Positions 19,149-28,713 of a DNA stretch of 64,000 nucleotides are shown piece by piece (position 1 is the first letter of the stretch; each line of letters opens with the position of its first letter). Position numbers and translations under genes: made by a program. Origin of the DNA: Variovorax sp. (GTDB lineage Bacteria > Pseudomonadota > Gammaproteobacteria > Burkholderiales > Burkholderiaceae_C); contig SEGS01000010.1 in NCBI GenBank assembly GCA_004210915.1, forward strand, positions 34,075 through 98,074, read 5' to 3'. The notes under the pieces are model-generated. The model had not been told where the DNA came from and ran no database searches. It saw only the letters and a program-made list of their open reading frames with translations.

Positions 19149-20564
19149 TTGCGCTCACGCCCTGCCGCCCCACCCCTGTCGTCCGCCGGCCGTCGCTCGG
19201 TCTTGAAGCAAGCTGCAGCCCTTGGCGCTGCAGCCGCTGCTTCACCCTGGCTGCTCCCATCCGCCCATGCGCAGGATGCGGATCTGGCGCCCTACCGGAG
19301 CGCCAAGATCAACTGGCGCCAGGTCGAAGGCGAGACGATCTCCGTGGCCGTGATCCCGGCCAGTTACTTTGACAACCTGGGCGCCCTGATTCCCCAGTTC
19401 GAAGCGCTCACGGGCATCAAGGTGCGCGTCGAAAAAGTACCGCCCGGGCAGATCCGTCAAAAAGCGACGCTCGACCTGTCTTCGCGCACCGGCACCTACG
19501 CCACGCACGCCGCGGACCCGATGTACTACCCGCTCTACGTGGCGAACAAGTGGGTCGATCCGCTGGACAAGTACCTCAACGACGCGAGCCTCACCGATCC
19601 GGCGTGGTTCAAGTACGACGACATCCTGAAAGCCTGGCGCGACGCCGACTCGATCGATGGCAAGCCCTACGGCATTCCTTACGACGGCGAGGTGACGGTG
19701 CAGGTCTATCGCAAGGACCTGTACGACGCCAAGGGCCTCAAGCCGGCAACGACGCTCGATGAACTGGTGGCGAATGCCAAGGCCCTGACCGACCCGGCCA
19801 ACCGCATGCACGGCCTGGCGCTGCGGGGCTTCGCCGGTGCCGGCCAGAACATGTACATCTACCCCTCGCTGCTGAGCGGCTTCGGCGGGAAATGGTTCAC
19901 GGGCAAGGACCTGCGCGTCAACACCCCCGAAGCGGTGCGGGCACTCGACTGGTACGTGAACACGCTGTCGCAGTACGCCCCGCCGGCCATGCGCAACTGG
20001 AACTGGCCGGACATCGCCGACGCCTTCTCGCAGGGCACGCTCGGCTGCTACATCGACGCGCACTCCTCGGCTGCGGTGCTCATGAATCCGGAGAAATCGA
20101 AGGTCGTGGGCAAGGTCGGTTTTGCGCGCTGGCCGAAGGGCCCGAACGGCCAGTGCGCCACATCGATCTGGAACTGGGGCTTCCCGATCAACGCCGCGCT
20201 GTCGGACAAGGCCAAGAAAGCCACCTGGCTGTTCATCAGCTGGGCCACCTCGGCAGAGACACAGGCGCGCACGTCCTGGAAGTTCGCAGGTCCCGCCAAG
20301 CGCTCCGGCATCAACCGCACCTCGCTCTGGCGCTCGCCGGAATTCGCCGACGCGATGAAGGGCGCGGGCGACAACTTCATCGGCGCCGCCCTGGCATCGC
20401 TGGAGCAGGACACGAATGTTGATTGGCGCCCGCGCGTGCCGCAGTGGCCTGCCATCGGCGAGACCATGGCCACCAGCATCCAGTCGGCCCTCGTGGGACA
20501 GAAAAAGTCCAAGGAAGCGCTGGACGAAGCGCAGAACCGCATTGCGCAGTTCATGAAGGGCTGA
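19149..20564 (+). CDS. ABC transporter solute-binding protein (CUT1 sugar type)
   Basis: This extracellular solute-binding protein of the MalE-like group delivers a substrate to the two permeases that follow. I take TTG 19149 as the start: AGGAGA at 19138-19143 sits 6 bases ahead, while the upstream in-frame ATG 19101 is inside a repressor operator. This gives 471 residues beginning with a twin-arginine-like signal (GRRSVLKQAAALGAA) and a cleavage region SAHAQ. The mature part has the usual bilobed pattern, with VRVEKVPPGQIRQK and ATSIWNWGF. At 471 residues it is longer than MalE. The substrate is probably an organosulfate, judging from the sulfatase in the operon. Confidence 0.93.
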   Translation: MRSRPAAPPLSSAGRRSVLKQAAALGAAAAASPWLLPSAHAQDADLAPYRSAKINWRQVEGETISVAVIPASYFDNLGALIPQFEALTGIKVRVEKVPPGQIRQKATLDLSSRTGTYATHAADPMYYPLYVANKWVDPLDKYLNDASLTDPAWFKYDDILKAWRDADSIDGKPYGIPYDGEVTVQVYRKDLYDAKGLKPATTLDELVANAKALTDPANRMHGLALRGFAGAGQNMYIYPSLLSGFGGKWFTGKDLRVNTPEAVRALDWYVNTLSQYAPPAMRNWNWPDIADAFSQGTLGCYIDAHSSAAVLMNPEKSKVVGKVGFARWPKGPNGQCATSIWNWGFPINAALSDKAKKATWLFISWATSAETQARTSWKFAGPAKRSGINRTSLWRSPEFADAMKGAGDNFIGAALASLEQDTNVDWRPRVPQWPAIGETMATSIQSALVGQKKSKEALDEAQNRIAQFMKG

Positions 20565-20568
20565 GGCG

Positions 20569-21480
20569 ATGGTGGCTGTTTCCGCCGCACCGCAGCGCGC
20601 AGCGCGCACGCTCGCCGCGCAGGAGCGTCGTTTCGCGCTCGCCTTGCTGGCACCCGCGCTGGCGGTCCTGCTGCTCGTGACCACGGTGCCGCTGGTCTAC
20701 CTGGCGTGGAACAGCCTGCAGCGCATCGATCTCGGCATGCCGTGGATGTCGGGCTTCGCGGGCCTGGACAACTACACCAAGATGGGCAGCGATCCCCGGT
20801 TCTGGAATTCGCTCTGGCTCACGGCGGTCTACACGCTCAGCACCGTGGTGCTGCAGGTGATCATCGGGCTGTCGCTTGCGCTCCTGGTCCTGCAGATCCC
20901 GAAGGGGCAGGGCCTGCTGCGCGTCGGTGCGATCCTGCCGATCGTGCTCGCGCCGGTGGTCGTGGGCCTGTTCTGGCGCACGCTGGTGCTGGCGCCCGAT
21001 GTTGGTCTGGTCGATGTCGTCACGCGGGCCCTGGGCCTCGGCAGCCACAACTGGCTGGGCGATCCGCAGCTGGCGCTCATCTCCGTCATCGCGATCCACA
21101 CCTGGCAATGGACACCCTTTGCGTTCCTGGTGCTGCTGGCCACGCTCTCGACCTTGCCCGGCGACATCTACGAAGCCGCGCGCCTGGATCGCGCGGGCGC
21201 CTGGCAGCGCTTCTGGTACATCACGCTGCCGCTGATCCGGCCCGCGATCGTGATGGTGGTCATCATGCGCATGATGACCGCGCTGTCCGCCTTCGCGGCG
21301 ATCTTCGCGGCCACCGGCGGCGGCCCGGGTTCATCGACGGAAATCCTCAACCTCTACGCCTACCGCACGTCCTTCACCGAGCTCAACATCGGCTACGGGT
21401 CCTCGCTGGCCATGGTTCTGCTGGGCATCACGCTGGCCATTTCGTACCTGATGTTCCGACTGCGAAAGGCCAAGGGATGA
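20569..21480 (+). CDS. ABC transporter permease 1 (CUT1, MalF-like)
   Basis: This 303-residue inner-membrane permease has six predicted helices. The cytoplasmic coupling (EAA) loop is visible as DIYEAARLDRAGAWQRFW followed by LPLIRPAIVMVV. The N-terminal part carries APALAVLLLVTTVPLVYLAWNSL, typical of MalF/UgpA-like subunits. It begins 4 bases after the binding-protein stop and overlaps the second permease by 4 bases. It pairs with that permease to form the channel powered by the ATPase at 22319. Confidence 0.95.
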   Translation: MVAVSAAPQRAARTLAAQERRFALALLAPALAVLLLVTTVPLVYLAWNSLQRIDLGMPWMSGFAGLDNYTKMGSDPRFWNSLWLTAVYTLSTVVLQVIIGLSLALLVLQIPKGQGLLRVGAILPIVLAPVVVGLFWRTLVLAPDVGLVDVVTRALGLGSHNWLGDPQLALISVIAIHTWQWTPFAFLVLLATLSTLPGDIYEAARLDRAGAWQRFWYITLPLIRPAIVMVVIMRMMTALSAFAAIFAATGGGPGSSTEILNLYAYRTSFTELNIGYGSSLAMVLLGITLAISYLMFRLRKAKG

Positions 21481-22322
21481 ACTCGCACCGTCAAACCCTG
21501 CGCCGGGGCGCACTCTGGCTGGTCGCACTGGCGCTGCTCACCGTCTGGGCCTTTCCGGTGCTGTGGGGGCTTCTCACATCGTTCAAGTCCGAACGCGACG
21601 TGCTCGCCTACCCGCCGAAGGTGTTCTTCACGCCGACGCTCGACAACTACCGCGAGGTGATTTCCGGCGGGTCGTCGATCCTGCCGAACATCTGGTCGAG
21701 CCTCGTGGTCTCGGGTTGGACCACCTTCCTCACGATGCTGTTCGCGGTCCCGGCGGCCTATGCGCTGGCGCGGCTGCGCTATCCCGGCAAGCGCGCCTCG
21801 GGCTTCTATGTGCTCGCCACGCAGATGCTGCCGCCGGTCGGGCTGATCATTCCGTTCTACCTGGTGCTGCAGAAGGTCGGCGGCCTGGACAGCTACAGCG
21901 GTCTCACGGCCATCTACCTCACGTTCTCGCTGCCTTTCGCGGTTTGGCTCATGGTGTCGTACTTCGAGGACATCCCGTTCGAGATGGAGGAAGCCGCCCT
22001 GCTCGATCGCGCCGGGCGCCTGCGGACGCTCTGGTACGTGATCCTTCCGCAGGTGCGCGGCGGCATGGCCGTCACGACCATCTTCGTGTTCCTCAACGCG
22101 TGGAACGAGTTCCTCTTCGCCGTGGTTCTGGGCGGCAACAAGGTGCGGCCCGTGACCGTCGCCATGTACAACTTCATTTCACTCGAGCAAACGCAGTGGG
22201 CCAAGCTGGCTGCGGGCGCCATGCTGGCGATGGCGCCGGTGATTCTGATCGGCCTGTTCGCACAGCGCCATATCGTCAAGGGGCTCACCGTGGGCGCCGT
22301 CAAAGGGGGAGGACGTCGATGA
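21477..22322 (+). CDS. ABC transporter permease 2 (CUT1, MalG-like)
   Basis: This 281-residue MalG-like permease starts at ATG 21477, overlapping the previous stop (ATGA). The N-terminal helix is followed by the conserved LLTSFKSERDVLAYPP region of this subunit type. The EAA loop reads FEMEEAALLDRAGRLRTLW, and the C-terminus ends with a basic stretch. It overlaps the ATPase gene by 4 bases. The long open frame extending upstream is a shadow of permease 1. Confidence 0.95.
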   Translation: MNSHRQTLRRGALWLVALALLTVWAFPVLWGLLTSFKSERDVLAYPPKVFFTPTLDNYREVISGGSSILPNIWSSLVVSGWTTFLTMLFAVPAAYALARLRYPGKRASGFYVLATQMLPPVGLIIPFYLVLQKVGGLDSYSGLTAIYLTFSLPFAVWLMVSYFEDIPFEMEEAALLDRAGRLRTLWYVILPQVRGGMAVTTIFVFLNAWNEFLFAVVLGGNKVRPVTVAMYNFISLEQTQWAKLAAGAMLAMAPVILIGLFAQRHIVKGLTVGAVKGGGRR

Positions 22323-23374
22323 GCCAGTACGGCAGGGTTCGGATGGAGGGCGTGGTCAAGAAGCACGGAAGCTTCACTGCGCTGCACGGCATGGACCTGT
22401 CCATCGCGCCGGGAGAGTTCTTTGCGCTGCTGGGGCCATCGGGCTCGGGCAAGACCACCACGCTGCGCATTCTGGCGGGGCTCGAAGAGATCGACGAGGG
22501 CCGTGTCTGGCTCGACGATGCCGACGTGACCCATCAGCAGCCAGGCGAGCGTGACGTGGCCATGGTGTTTCAGAGCTACGCGCTCTATCCGCACATGACC
22601 GTCGCCGAAAACATCGCCTTCCCGCTCAAGATGGTCGGCGTCGCCAGGTCCGAGATCGATACCGCGGCGAAGGATGCCGCAGCCAAAGTCAACATCGGTC
22701 ACCTGATGGACCGCCGACCCGGCCAGCTGTCGGGCGGCCAGCAGCAGCGCGTGGCGCTGGCGCGCGCCATCGTCCGCAAGCCGCGCCTGTTCCTGCTGGA
22801 CGAACCGCTGTCGAACCTCGATGCCAAGCTGCGCATCGAGACCCGTGCCGAACTGCGCCGCCTGCAACGCTCGCTCGGCGTGACGGCCGTGTACGTGACG
22901 CACGACCAGGAAGAGGCCATGACCATTGCCGACCGGGTGGCGGTGTTCATGGAGGGCCGGATGGTGCAGATCGGCACGCCCAAGGACATCTTCATGCGGC
23001 CGGCCACCGTGGCCGTGGCCGGCTTCATCGGCACGCCGCCGATGAACCTGCTGCCAGCGCACCTGCAGGGCGGCGTGGTCCGGATCGAGGGCGCGGCGGT
23101 GCCGGTGGCCGCGGCCCCGACCGGAGAGCGCGAGGTCACGCTCGGCGTGCGGCCGGGCGACCTGCGCATCGCCGCGCAGGGCATCGCTGCCCGCGTGGAG
23201 TTCGTCGAAGACCTCGGCGATGCACTGATCGTCAACCTCACGGTCGGCACGCACCGGGTCAAGCTCAAGTGCGATCCGGCCAGCGTGGCGCTCGCCGAAG
23301 GCCAGCCAGTGCACCTGTCCTTTTCTCCTGAAGCCGCCCACCTGTTCGACCGCGCCAGCGGACAAAGACTATGA
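22319..23374 (+). CDS. ABC transporter ATP-binding protein (MalK/UgpC-like)
   Basis: This 351-residue ATPase drives the CUT1 importer. Walker A is GPSGSGKTT at residues 39-47, the Q-loop lies in MVFQSYALYPH, the signature LSGGQ is at 137-141 with Walker B FLLDEP just after it, and the H-loop is in YVTHDQEEA. A C-terminal TOBE/MalK-type regulatory extension (about 240-351) contains TLGVRPGDLRI. It starts at ATG 22319, overlapping the permease by 4 bases, and overlaps the sulfatase by 4 bases. The tight overlaps bind transporter and sulfatase into one translational unit. Confidence 0.95.
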   Translation: MSQYGRVRMEGVVKKHGSFTALHGMDLSIAPGEFFALLGPSGSGKTTTLRILAGLEEIDEGRVWLDDADVTHQQPGERDVAMVFQSYALYPHMTVAENIAFPLKMVGVARSEIDTAAKDAAAKVNIGHLMDRRPGQLSGGQQQRVALARAIVRKPRLFLLDEPLSNLDAKLRIETRAELRRLQRSLGVTAVYVTHDQEEAMTIADRVAVFMEGRMVQIGTPKDIFMRPATVAVAGFIGTPPMNLLPAHLQGGVVRIEGAAVPVAAAPTGEREVTLGVRPGDLRIAAQGIAARVEFVEDLGDALIVNLTVGTHRVKLKCDPASVALAEGQPVHLSFSPEAAHLFDRASGQRL

Positions 23375-25023
23375 CCACCTCCCCCAAGAAACCCAACATC
23401 GTCCTGATCCTCAACGACGACATGGGTTACTCCGACATCGGCTGCTACGGCGGCGAAGTGCAGACGCCGAACCTCGATCGACTGGCCGGCGCCGGTTTGC
23501 GCTTCTCGCAGTTCTACAACACGGCGCGTTGCAGCCCGTCGCGCGCGTCGCTGCTCACCGGCCTGCATCCGCACCAGACCGGCATCGGCGTCCTGACCTA
23601 CGACTTCGGCCCCGAGGGCTATGCGGGCAACCTCAACCATCGCTGCGTCACGATTCCGGAAGCGCTCAAGTCGAGCGGCTACCGGGCGTACATGAGCGGC
23701 AAATGGCACGTCGCGGGCAACCTGACCGAGCCCACCGATGCCTGGCCGATGCAACGGGGCTTCGATGAATTCTTCGGCACCATCATCGGCGCCGGAAGCT
23801 TTTATGACCCCAACACCCTGACGCGCGGCAACGCCAACGCGGAGCACGAAGCGTCGGCGGACGAGAACTGGTTCTACACGGACGCCATCAGCGACGAGGC
23901 CGCGGGCTTCATTCGCCAGCATGCGGCCGACCATGGCGACAAGCCCTTCTTCCAGTACGTGGCCTACACCGCGCCGCACTGGCCCCTGCATGCGCATGAG
24001 GAAGACATCGCCCGGTACAAGGGCCGCTTCGATGCGGGATGGGACGAACTGCGCGCGGCGCGGCTCAAGCGGCTGGTCGACGAAGGCCTGCTGCGCGACA
24101 TCTGGAAGATCACCGACCGCGACCCGACCCAGCCGCCATGGACCGATGCCGAGCACAAGGCCTGGCTGCTGCGCTGCATGGAGGTGTATGCCGCGCAGAT
24201 CGACCGCATGGACCAGGGCATCGGGCGCATCCTCCAGGCCCTGGAGGACACCGGCCAGCTCGAGAACACGCTGGTCATCTTCCTGGCCGACAACGGCGCG
24301 TGTGCGGAAGACATCCCCGAGAACGTGACCGTCGATGAGCTGGTCCACAAGCTGCGCATCGCGAAGGCGCAGACCCGCAAGGGTGAACCGGTCCACTTCG
24401 GCAACAACCCCGAGCGCATGCCCGGGCCGGAGAACACGTACCAGAGCTATGGCAAGGCGTGGGCCAATCTCTCGAACGCGCCCTTCCGCCTGTACAAGCA
24501 CTGGACGCACGAAGGCGGCATCTCGACGCCGCTGATCATGCATTGGCCCCGGGGCATTCCCCAGCGCGGCGAGGTGCGGCACGTGCCCGGTTACCTGCCC
24601 GACATCATGGCGACCATCCTTGACGTGACCGCCACGCCCTACCCCGCACAGTTCGAGGGCCACGCGGTCGACGCGCTCGAAGGTCACTCGCTGCGGCCGG
24701 CCTTCGAGGCCGACACGCCCGAACGCCCGCCGATGTTCTGGGAGCACGAAGGCAATGCGGCCGTGCGCCACGGAAAGTGGAAGCTGGTGCGCAACTATCC
24801 GCTCGACTGGGAGCTGTACGACATGGACGCGGATCGGACGGAACTGCACAACCTCGCCGCGCAGCACCCCGAACGCGTGCAAGCGATGCAGACGCAATAC
24901 GAAGCCTGGGCGCGCCGCTGCGGCGTGATCCCGCGCGAAAAGATCCTGCAGTTGATGAAGGATCAGAAGACGCCGCCGGCATTCTGGGAAGAAGAGATCG
25001 TGGAGGACGCGCGCAAGGCGTGA
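23371..25023 (+). CDS. Sulfatase (formylglycine-dependent, type I)
   Basis: Type I sulfatases hydrolyse sulfate esters with a cysteine-derived formylglycine. The modification motif CSPSR starts at C54, followed by ASLLTGLHPHQTG as in arylsulfatases. The metal site shows the Asp pair in ILNDDMGYSD near residue 16 and FLADNGA later on. SGKWH supplies the conserved Lys/His. There is no signal peptide, so the 550-residue enzyme should act in the cytoplasm on a substrate brought in by the adjacent ABC importer. A dedicated maturase gene (25020) overlaps its end. The substrate class (carbohydrate, aryl or alkyl sulfate) is not decided by the sequence. Confidence 0.95.
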   Translation: MTTSPKKPNIVLILNDDMGYSDIGCYGGEVQTPNLDRLAGAGLRFSQFYNTARCSPSRASLLTGLHPHQTGIGVLTYDFGPEGYAGNLNHRCVTIPEALKSSGYRAYMSGKWHVAGNLTEPTDAWPMQRGFDEFFGTIIGAGSFYDPNTLTRGNANAEHEASADENWFYTDAISDEAAGFIRQHAADHGDKPFFQYVAYTAPHWPLHAHEEDIARYKGRFDAGWDELRAARLKRLVDEGLLRDIWKITDRDPTQPPWTDAEHKAWLLRCMEVYAAQIDRMDQGIGRILQALEDTGQLENTLVIFLADNGACAEDIPENVTVDELVHKLRIAKAQTRKGEPVHFGNNPERMPGPENTYQSYGKAWANLSNAPFRLYKHWTHEGGISTPLIMHWPRGIPQRGEVRHVPGYLPDIMATILDVTATPYPAQFEGHAVDALEGHSLRPAFEADTPERPPMFWEHEGNAAVRHGKWKLVRNYPLDWELYDMDADRTELHNLAAQHPERVQAMQTQYEAWARRCGVIPREKILQLMKDQKTPPAFWEEEIVEDARKA

Positions 25024-26006
25024 GCACGATGCAGGCCGTTCCTGGCGCGACTTCCCGCAAGGCATGCTGCACGCCACGGGCTTCCGAAGGGCCGGCGCCC
25101 GCGCGCGTTGCCGAGATCCCGACCGTTGCATCGCGCACGGCGCCGGTTCCGGATCTCGTTGCGCTGGCCGGTGGCACCTTCACGATGGGGACCGACAGCA
25201 CCGAAGGATTCGCCGCCGATGGCGAAGGGCCCAGCCGAAGCGTCACGCTCCGTCCGTTCCGGATCGCGGCGACGGTGGTCACCAACGAGGCGTTTGCAGC
25301 GTTCGTCCGGGCCACCCAATACATCACGGAGGCCGAGCGTGTCGGCCACGCCTTCGTCTTTCATCTGCAGTTGCCAGCGGACCTGCGGGAGTCATCACCC
25401 GCGCCAGCGGGACTGCCCTGGTGGCGAATCGTCGAGGATGCGTGCTGGCAGCGCCCGGAAGGCCCGGGGTCCCGGACACGCGCGCGGGGCGACCTGCCGG
25501 CGGTGCAGGTGTCCTGGAACGATGCGCAGGCGTACTGCGCATGGGCCGGCGTCCGGCTTCCGACGGAGGCCGAATGGGAATACGCGGCGCGCGGTGGACT
25601 CGAAGGCAAGCGCTATGCGTGGGGCGACGAGCCGGACTCGCTTCTCGCGCCGCGTTGCAACATCTGGCGAGGGCGTTTTCCGGACGAACCGGAAGACGAC
25701 TGGCGGCCGGGCCCGATGCCGGCCCAAGCGCTGTCGCCCAATGGCTACGGCCTGTACCAGCCGTGCGGCAATGTCTGGGAGTGGTGTGCCGATGTCTTCA
25801 GCGCGCATTACCACCGCGACACGCAGGCCGCAAACCCTTGGGGCCAGGGCAACGGTCACGAGCGCACCCTGCGGGGCGGCTCCTTCCTTTGCCACGACAG
25901 CTACTGCAATCGCTACCGTGTCGCGGCCCGCAGCTCCGGCGCCACCTTCAGCGCCGCCAGCAACATCGGGTTCCGCGTCGCGGCGGATGCGGCCGACGCG
26001 GGCTGA
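25020..26006 (+). CDS. Formylglycine-generating enzyme (SUMF1/FGE family)
   Basis: FGE oxidises the sulfatase cysteine to formylglycine using O2 and copper. From GTG 25020 (overlapping the sulfatase stop) the product has 328 residues; ATG 25029 is an alternative. The active-site pair is C291 and C296 in LCHDSYCNRYR, with the same spacing as the catalytic cysteines of characterised aerobic FGEs. Other family motifs are GGTFTMGTD near the N-terminus, RLPTEAEWEYAARGG, GNVWEWCADVF and NIGFRVA at the end. A 40-residue proline/alanine-rich N-terminal segment precedes the domain. Its place beside the sulfatase, and the intact cysteine pair, make activation of that sulfatase its likely job. Confidence 0.95.
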   Translation: MSTMQAVPGATSRKACCTPRASEGPAPARVAEIPTVASRTAPVPDLVALAGGTFTMGTDSTEGFAADGEGPSRSVTLRPFRIAATVVTNEAFAAFVRATQYITEAERVGHAFVFHLQLPADLRESSPAPAGLPWWRIVEDACWQRPEGPGSRTRARGDLPAVQVSWNDAQAYCAWAGVRLPTEAEWEYAARGGLEGKRYAWGDEPDSLLAPRCNIWRGRFPDEPEDDWRPGPMPAQALSPNGYGLYQPCGNVWEWCADVFSAHYHRDTQAANPWGQGNGHERTLRGGSFLCHDSYCNRYRVAARSSGATFSAASNIGFRVAADAADAG

Positions 26007-26053
26007 GCCGGCAGCGCGCCGAGCGCCACCGAAACATCGCAGGACCTGCGGCC

Positions 26054-28570
26054 TTATTGCGCCGCGCGCCGCAGTGTGTCGACCACCGGTCGTCGCAGCA
26101 CCTCGCGCAGGCCCCACCAGCCGGCGGCCAGCGCCAACGCCGCACCGGCCAGCGCGCCGCCGACCAGCACCAGCGGCGAGGCCGTCCAGGTGAAATCGAA
26201 CACGTAGCGCGCCAGGCCCCAGCCGATGGCCGAGGCGACGATGCTCGCAAGGAAGCCGGCCAGCAAACCGACACCGATCAGCTCGGCGCGCTGGACCTGC
26301 CGCAGCAGACTGGCACGCGCGCCAACCGCACGCATCACCGCGAACTCGCGCGCGCGCTCCTCGCGTGTGGCCGTGACGGCGGCGAACAGCACCACCATGC
26401 CGGCAGCGAGCGTGAAGCCGAACAGGAACTCGACCGCGCGGATCACCTGATCGAGCACGCGTTGCACCTGGCCGATGGTCGCGCTCATGTCCACGTTGGT
26501 CACGTTCGGGTAGGTGCGCACCAGCGCGTTGTCGAAGCCCTTCGTGTCCGGCGCACGGAAGGCGCCCATGTACGTGACGGGCACGTCGGCCAGTTGCGCC
26601 ACCGTGTACATCACGAAGAAGTTGGCGTGCAGCGAGCCCCAGTCGACCTTGCGCAGCGAGGTGATGCGCGCATCGCTCGTGATACCGCCGATGTCGAAGC
26701 GCAGGGTGTCGCCCAGCTTCAGACCCAGCGTCTCGGCCACTCCATCTTCGACGCTGAGTTCGCCCGGTGCGTTGGGTTTCCAGGCGCCGCGAGTCACCTC
26801 GTTGTGCGGCGGCGCCTCGGCGCTGTTGCTGAGGTTGAACTCGCGGTCGACTAGCCGCTTGGCGCGGTCGTCGGTGTAGTCGTCGGGCGTGACCGGCTTG
26901 TCGTTGATGGCCACCAGGCGGCCGCGGATCATCGGGTACCAATCGAACTTGCCGACGCCGGCATCGCGCAGGGATTTCTGAAACGCCTCGCTCTGGTCGG
27001 GCATCACGTTGATGACGAAGCGGTTCGGCGCATCGGGCGGTGTGGCCTTGCGCCAGCTGGAAACCAGGTCGGTGCGCAGCAGCACCAGCAGGATCAGCGC
27101 GAGCAGGCCGACCGCGAGTGCGCTCACCTGCACCACGGCATACACGGGCCGCGCCGAGATCTGGCGCGTCGCCAGCACCAGCCAGCGCGGCGCGGTCGTT
27201 TCGTTGACGCTGCGGCGCAGCACCTTCACGGCGACCCAGCTCAACGCGGCGAACACCAGCACCGCGCCGGCAAATCCGCCGACCGCGATCAGCCCCAGCT
27301 TCAGATCGCTGCTGGCCGCAATCAGCAGCGTGGCGAAGCCGGCGACGCCAATGCCGAGCACCGCGACCGAGGCCGGCTTGAGCCCACCGACATCGCGACG
27401 AATCACGCGCAGCGGCGGCACCTTCGCCAGCTGCAGCACGGGCGGCAGGCCGAACGCGAACAACAGGGTCAGGCCCATGCCCAAGCCGAAGGCCACGGGC
27501 CACAGCGTGGCGGCAGGCAAGGCCGTTTCCACCAGGCCCGCGAGCAACAGCACGAAGACGTAGTGCACCGCGTAGCCGATGGCCACGCCCAGGCCGCTGG
27601 CGACCAGCCCGATCACCGCGAACTCGAAGGCATAGGCCACCGCGATGGTCCGTTGGCTCTGCCCGAGCACGCGCAGCATCGCGCAGTCGTCGAGGTGGCT
27701 GGCCGCAAAGCCGCGCGCCGCCAGCGCCACCGCCACTGCGCTCAGCAAGGCGGCCAGCAAGGCGACGAGGTTGAGGAATTTCTCGGCGCGGTCGAGCGTC
27801 TGCCGCATCTCGGGACGACCGCTCTCGAAGGACTCCAGCCGCGCCCCGCGCATGTCGGGCTGCTGCAGCACCTTGTCGGCCCAGTCGGTGAACGCCTTGA
27901 CCGCGCGCGGCTCGCCCGCCACCGCGAACCGGTAGCTCACCCGGCTGGCCGGCTGAACCAGCGCCGTGCGCACGACATCGCGCTCGTTGAGCATCACGCG
28001 CGGGGAAAAGCTCATGAAGCCGCCGCCGCGGTCGGGCTCCAGCACGATGACCCGCGCGATACGCAGTTCAGCGTCGCCGAGCAGCAGCGGGTCGCCCACC
28101 TTGAGTTCGAGCGACTCGAGCAAGGCACCATCGACCCAGACCTCGCCCGGTGCGGGGATGTCACGCGTGGTCTGGCCCGGCATGTCGTTGGCGGTGGCCG
28201 TCTGCAGGCTGCCGCGCAACGGGTAGCCCGCGGCCACGGCTTTCAGCGAGACCAGCTTGCTGGCGCCACCCTGCTCGTCGCGGGCCCGCGCCATCGTCGG
28301 AAAGCCATAGTTGCCCGTGGCGTCCAGGCCCAGCTCGCGCGCCTTCTCGGCAAACACGGGCGGCGTCGGGTTGTCACTGCGGATCACCGCATCGCCACCG
28401 AGCAACTGGCGCGCATCGCGTTGCAGCCCACCTTTGAGCCGGTCCGCGAAGAAACCGACGGCGGTGAGCGCGGCCACCGCGAGCAGCACGGCGAGGATGA
28501 GGAGGCGAAGTTCACCGGCGCGCAGATCGCGCCAGAGCGTGCGCCAGCCAAGGCGAAGGGATGCAGTCAT
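26054..28570 (-). CDS. FtsX-like ABC transporter permease (YbbP-type)
   Basis: This 838-residue permease has two FtsX-like domains, each with a large periplasmic MacB-type core and a helix cluster, giving about ten helices in total. It opens RLGWRTLWRDLRAGELRLLILAVLLA, as in E. coli YbbP, and closes with a helix pair followed by LRRPVVDTLRRA. Such permeases work with a small LolD/YbbA-type ATPase and often with a TesA-like lipase, but neither is adjacent here. Its role is probably extraction or release of lipid or lipoprotein. The gene stands alone, on the strand opposite to the sulfatase operon and 47 bases from it. Confidence 0.9.
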   Translation of the reverse strand: MTASLRLGWRTLWRDLRAGELRLLILAVLLAVAALTAVGFFADRLKGGLQRDARQLLGGDAVIRSDNPTPPVFAEKARELGLDATGNYGFPTMARARDEQGGASKLVSLKAVAAGYPLRGSLQTATANDMPGQTTRDIPAPGEVWVDGALLESLELKVGDPLLLGDAELRIARVIVLEPDRGGGFMSFSPRVMLNERDVVRTALVQPASRVSYRFAVAGEPRAVKAFTDWADKVLQQPDMRGARLESFESGRPEMRQTLDRAEKFLNLVALLAALLSAVAVALAARGFAASHLDDCAMLRVLGQSQRTIAVAYAFEFAVIGLVASGLGVAIGYAVHYVFVLLLAGLVETALPAATLWPVAFGLGMGLTLLFAFGLPPVLQLAKVPPLRVIRRDVGGLKPASVAVLGIGVAGFATLLIAASSDLKLGLIAVGGFAGAVLVFAALSWVAVKVLRRSVNETTAPRWLVLATRQISARPVYAVVQVSALAVGLLALILLVLLRTDLVSSWRKATPPDAPNRFVINVMPDQSEAFQKSLRDAGVGKFDWYPMIRGRLVAINDKPVTPDDYTDDRAKRLVDREFNLSNSAEAPPHNEVTRGAWKPNAPGELSVEDGVAETLGLKLGDTLRFDIGGITSDARITSLRKVDWGSLHANFFVMYTVAQLADVPVTYMGAFRAPDTKGFDNALVRTYPNVTNVDMSATIGQVQRVLDQVIRAVEFLFGFTLAAGMVVLFAAVTATREERAREFAVMRAVGARASLLRQVQRAELIGVGLLAGFLASIVASAIGWGLARYVFDFTWTASPLVLVGGALAGAALALAAGWWGLREVLRRPVVDTLRRAAQ

Positions 28571-28641
28571 GGCGTCGAAGATAGCCGACCCGCAGAGTGC
28601 GCCCGGTTTCAGGGGTTAAGACGAGGCCTGCCCTTGGGCCC

Positions 28642-28659
28642 GGAGACCAATCGGTCCCC
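28642..28659 (-). terminator. Hairpin at the 3' end of the formate dehydrogenase cluster
   Basis: Read on the minus strand, GGGGACC, loop GATT and GGTCTCC form a 7 bp stem with one G-T pair, 55 bases past the stop of the last cluster gene. There is no T-run, so termination would be Rho-dependent or weak. It may simply stabilise the mRNA end. Confidence 0.3.
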
Positions 28660-28713
28660 GGTCAGCAGCCTTCCTTCTCTTGAACGGCGACCGGGTGCCG
28701 CCGCCCGGAGTGA

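Noticed and set aside
22699..25131. 810-codon minus-strand frame opposite ABC ATPase and sulfatase
   Set aside because: It is antisense to genes with exact Walker and sulfatase motifs; its composition is the complement pattern of GC-rich coding sequence.
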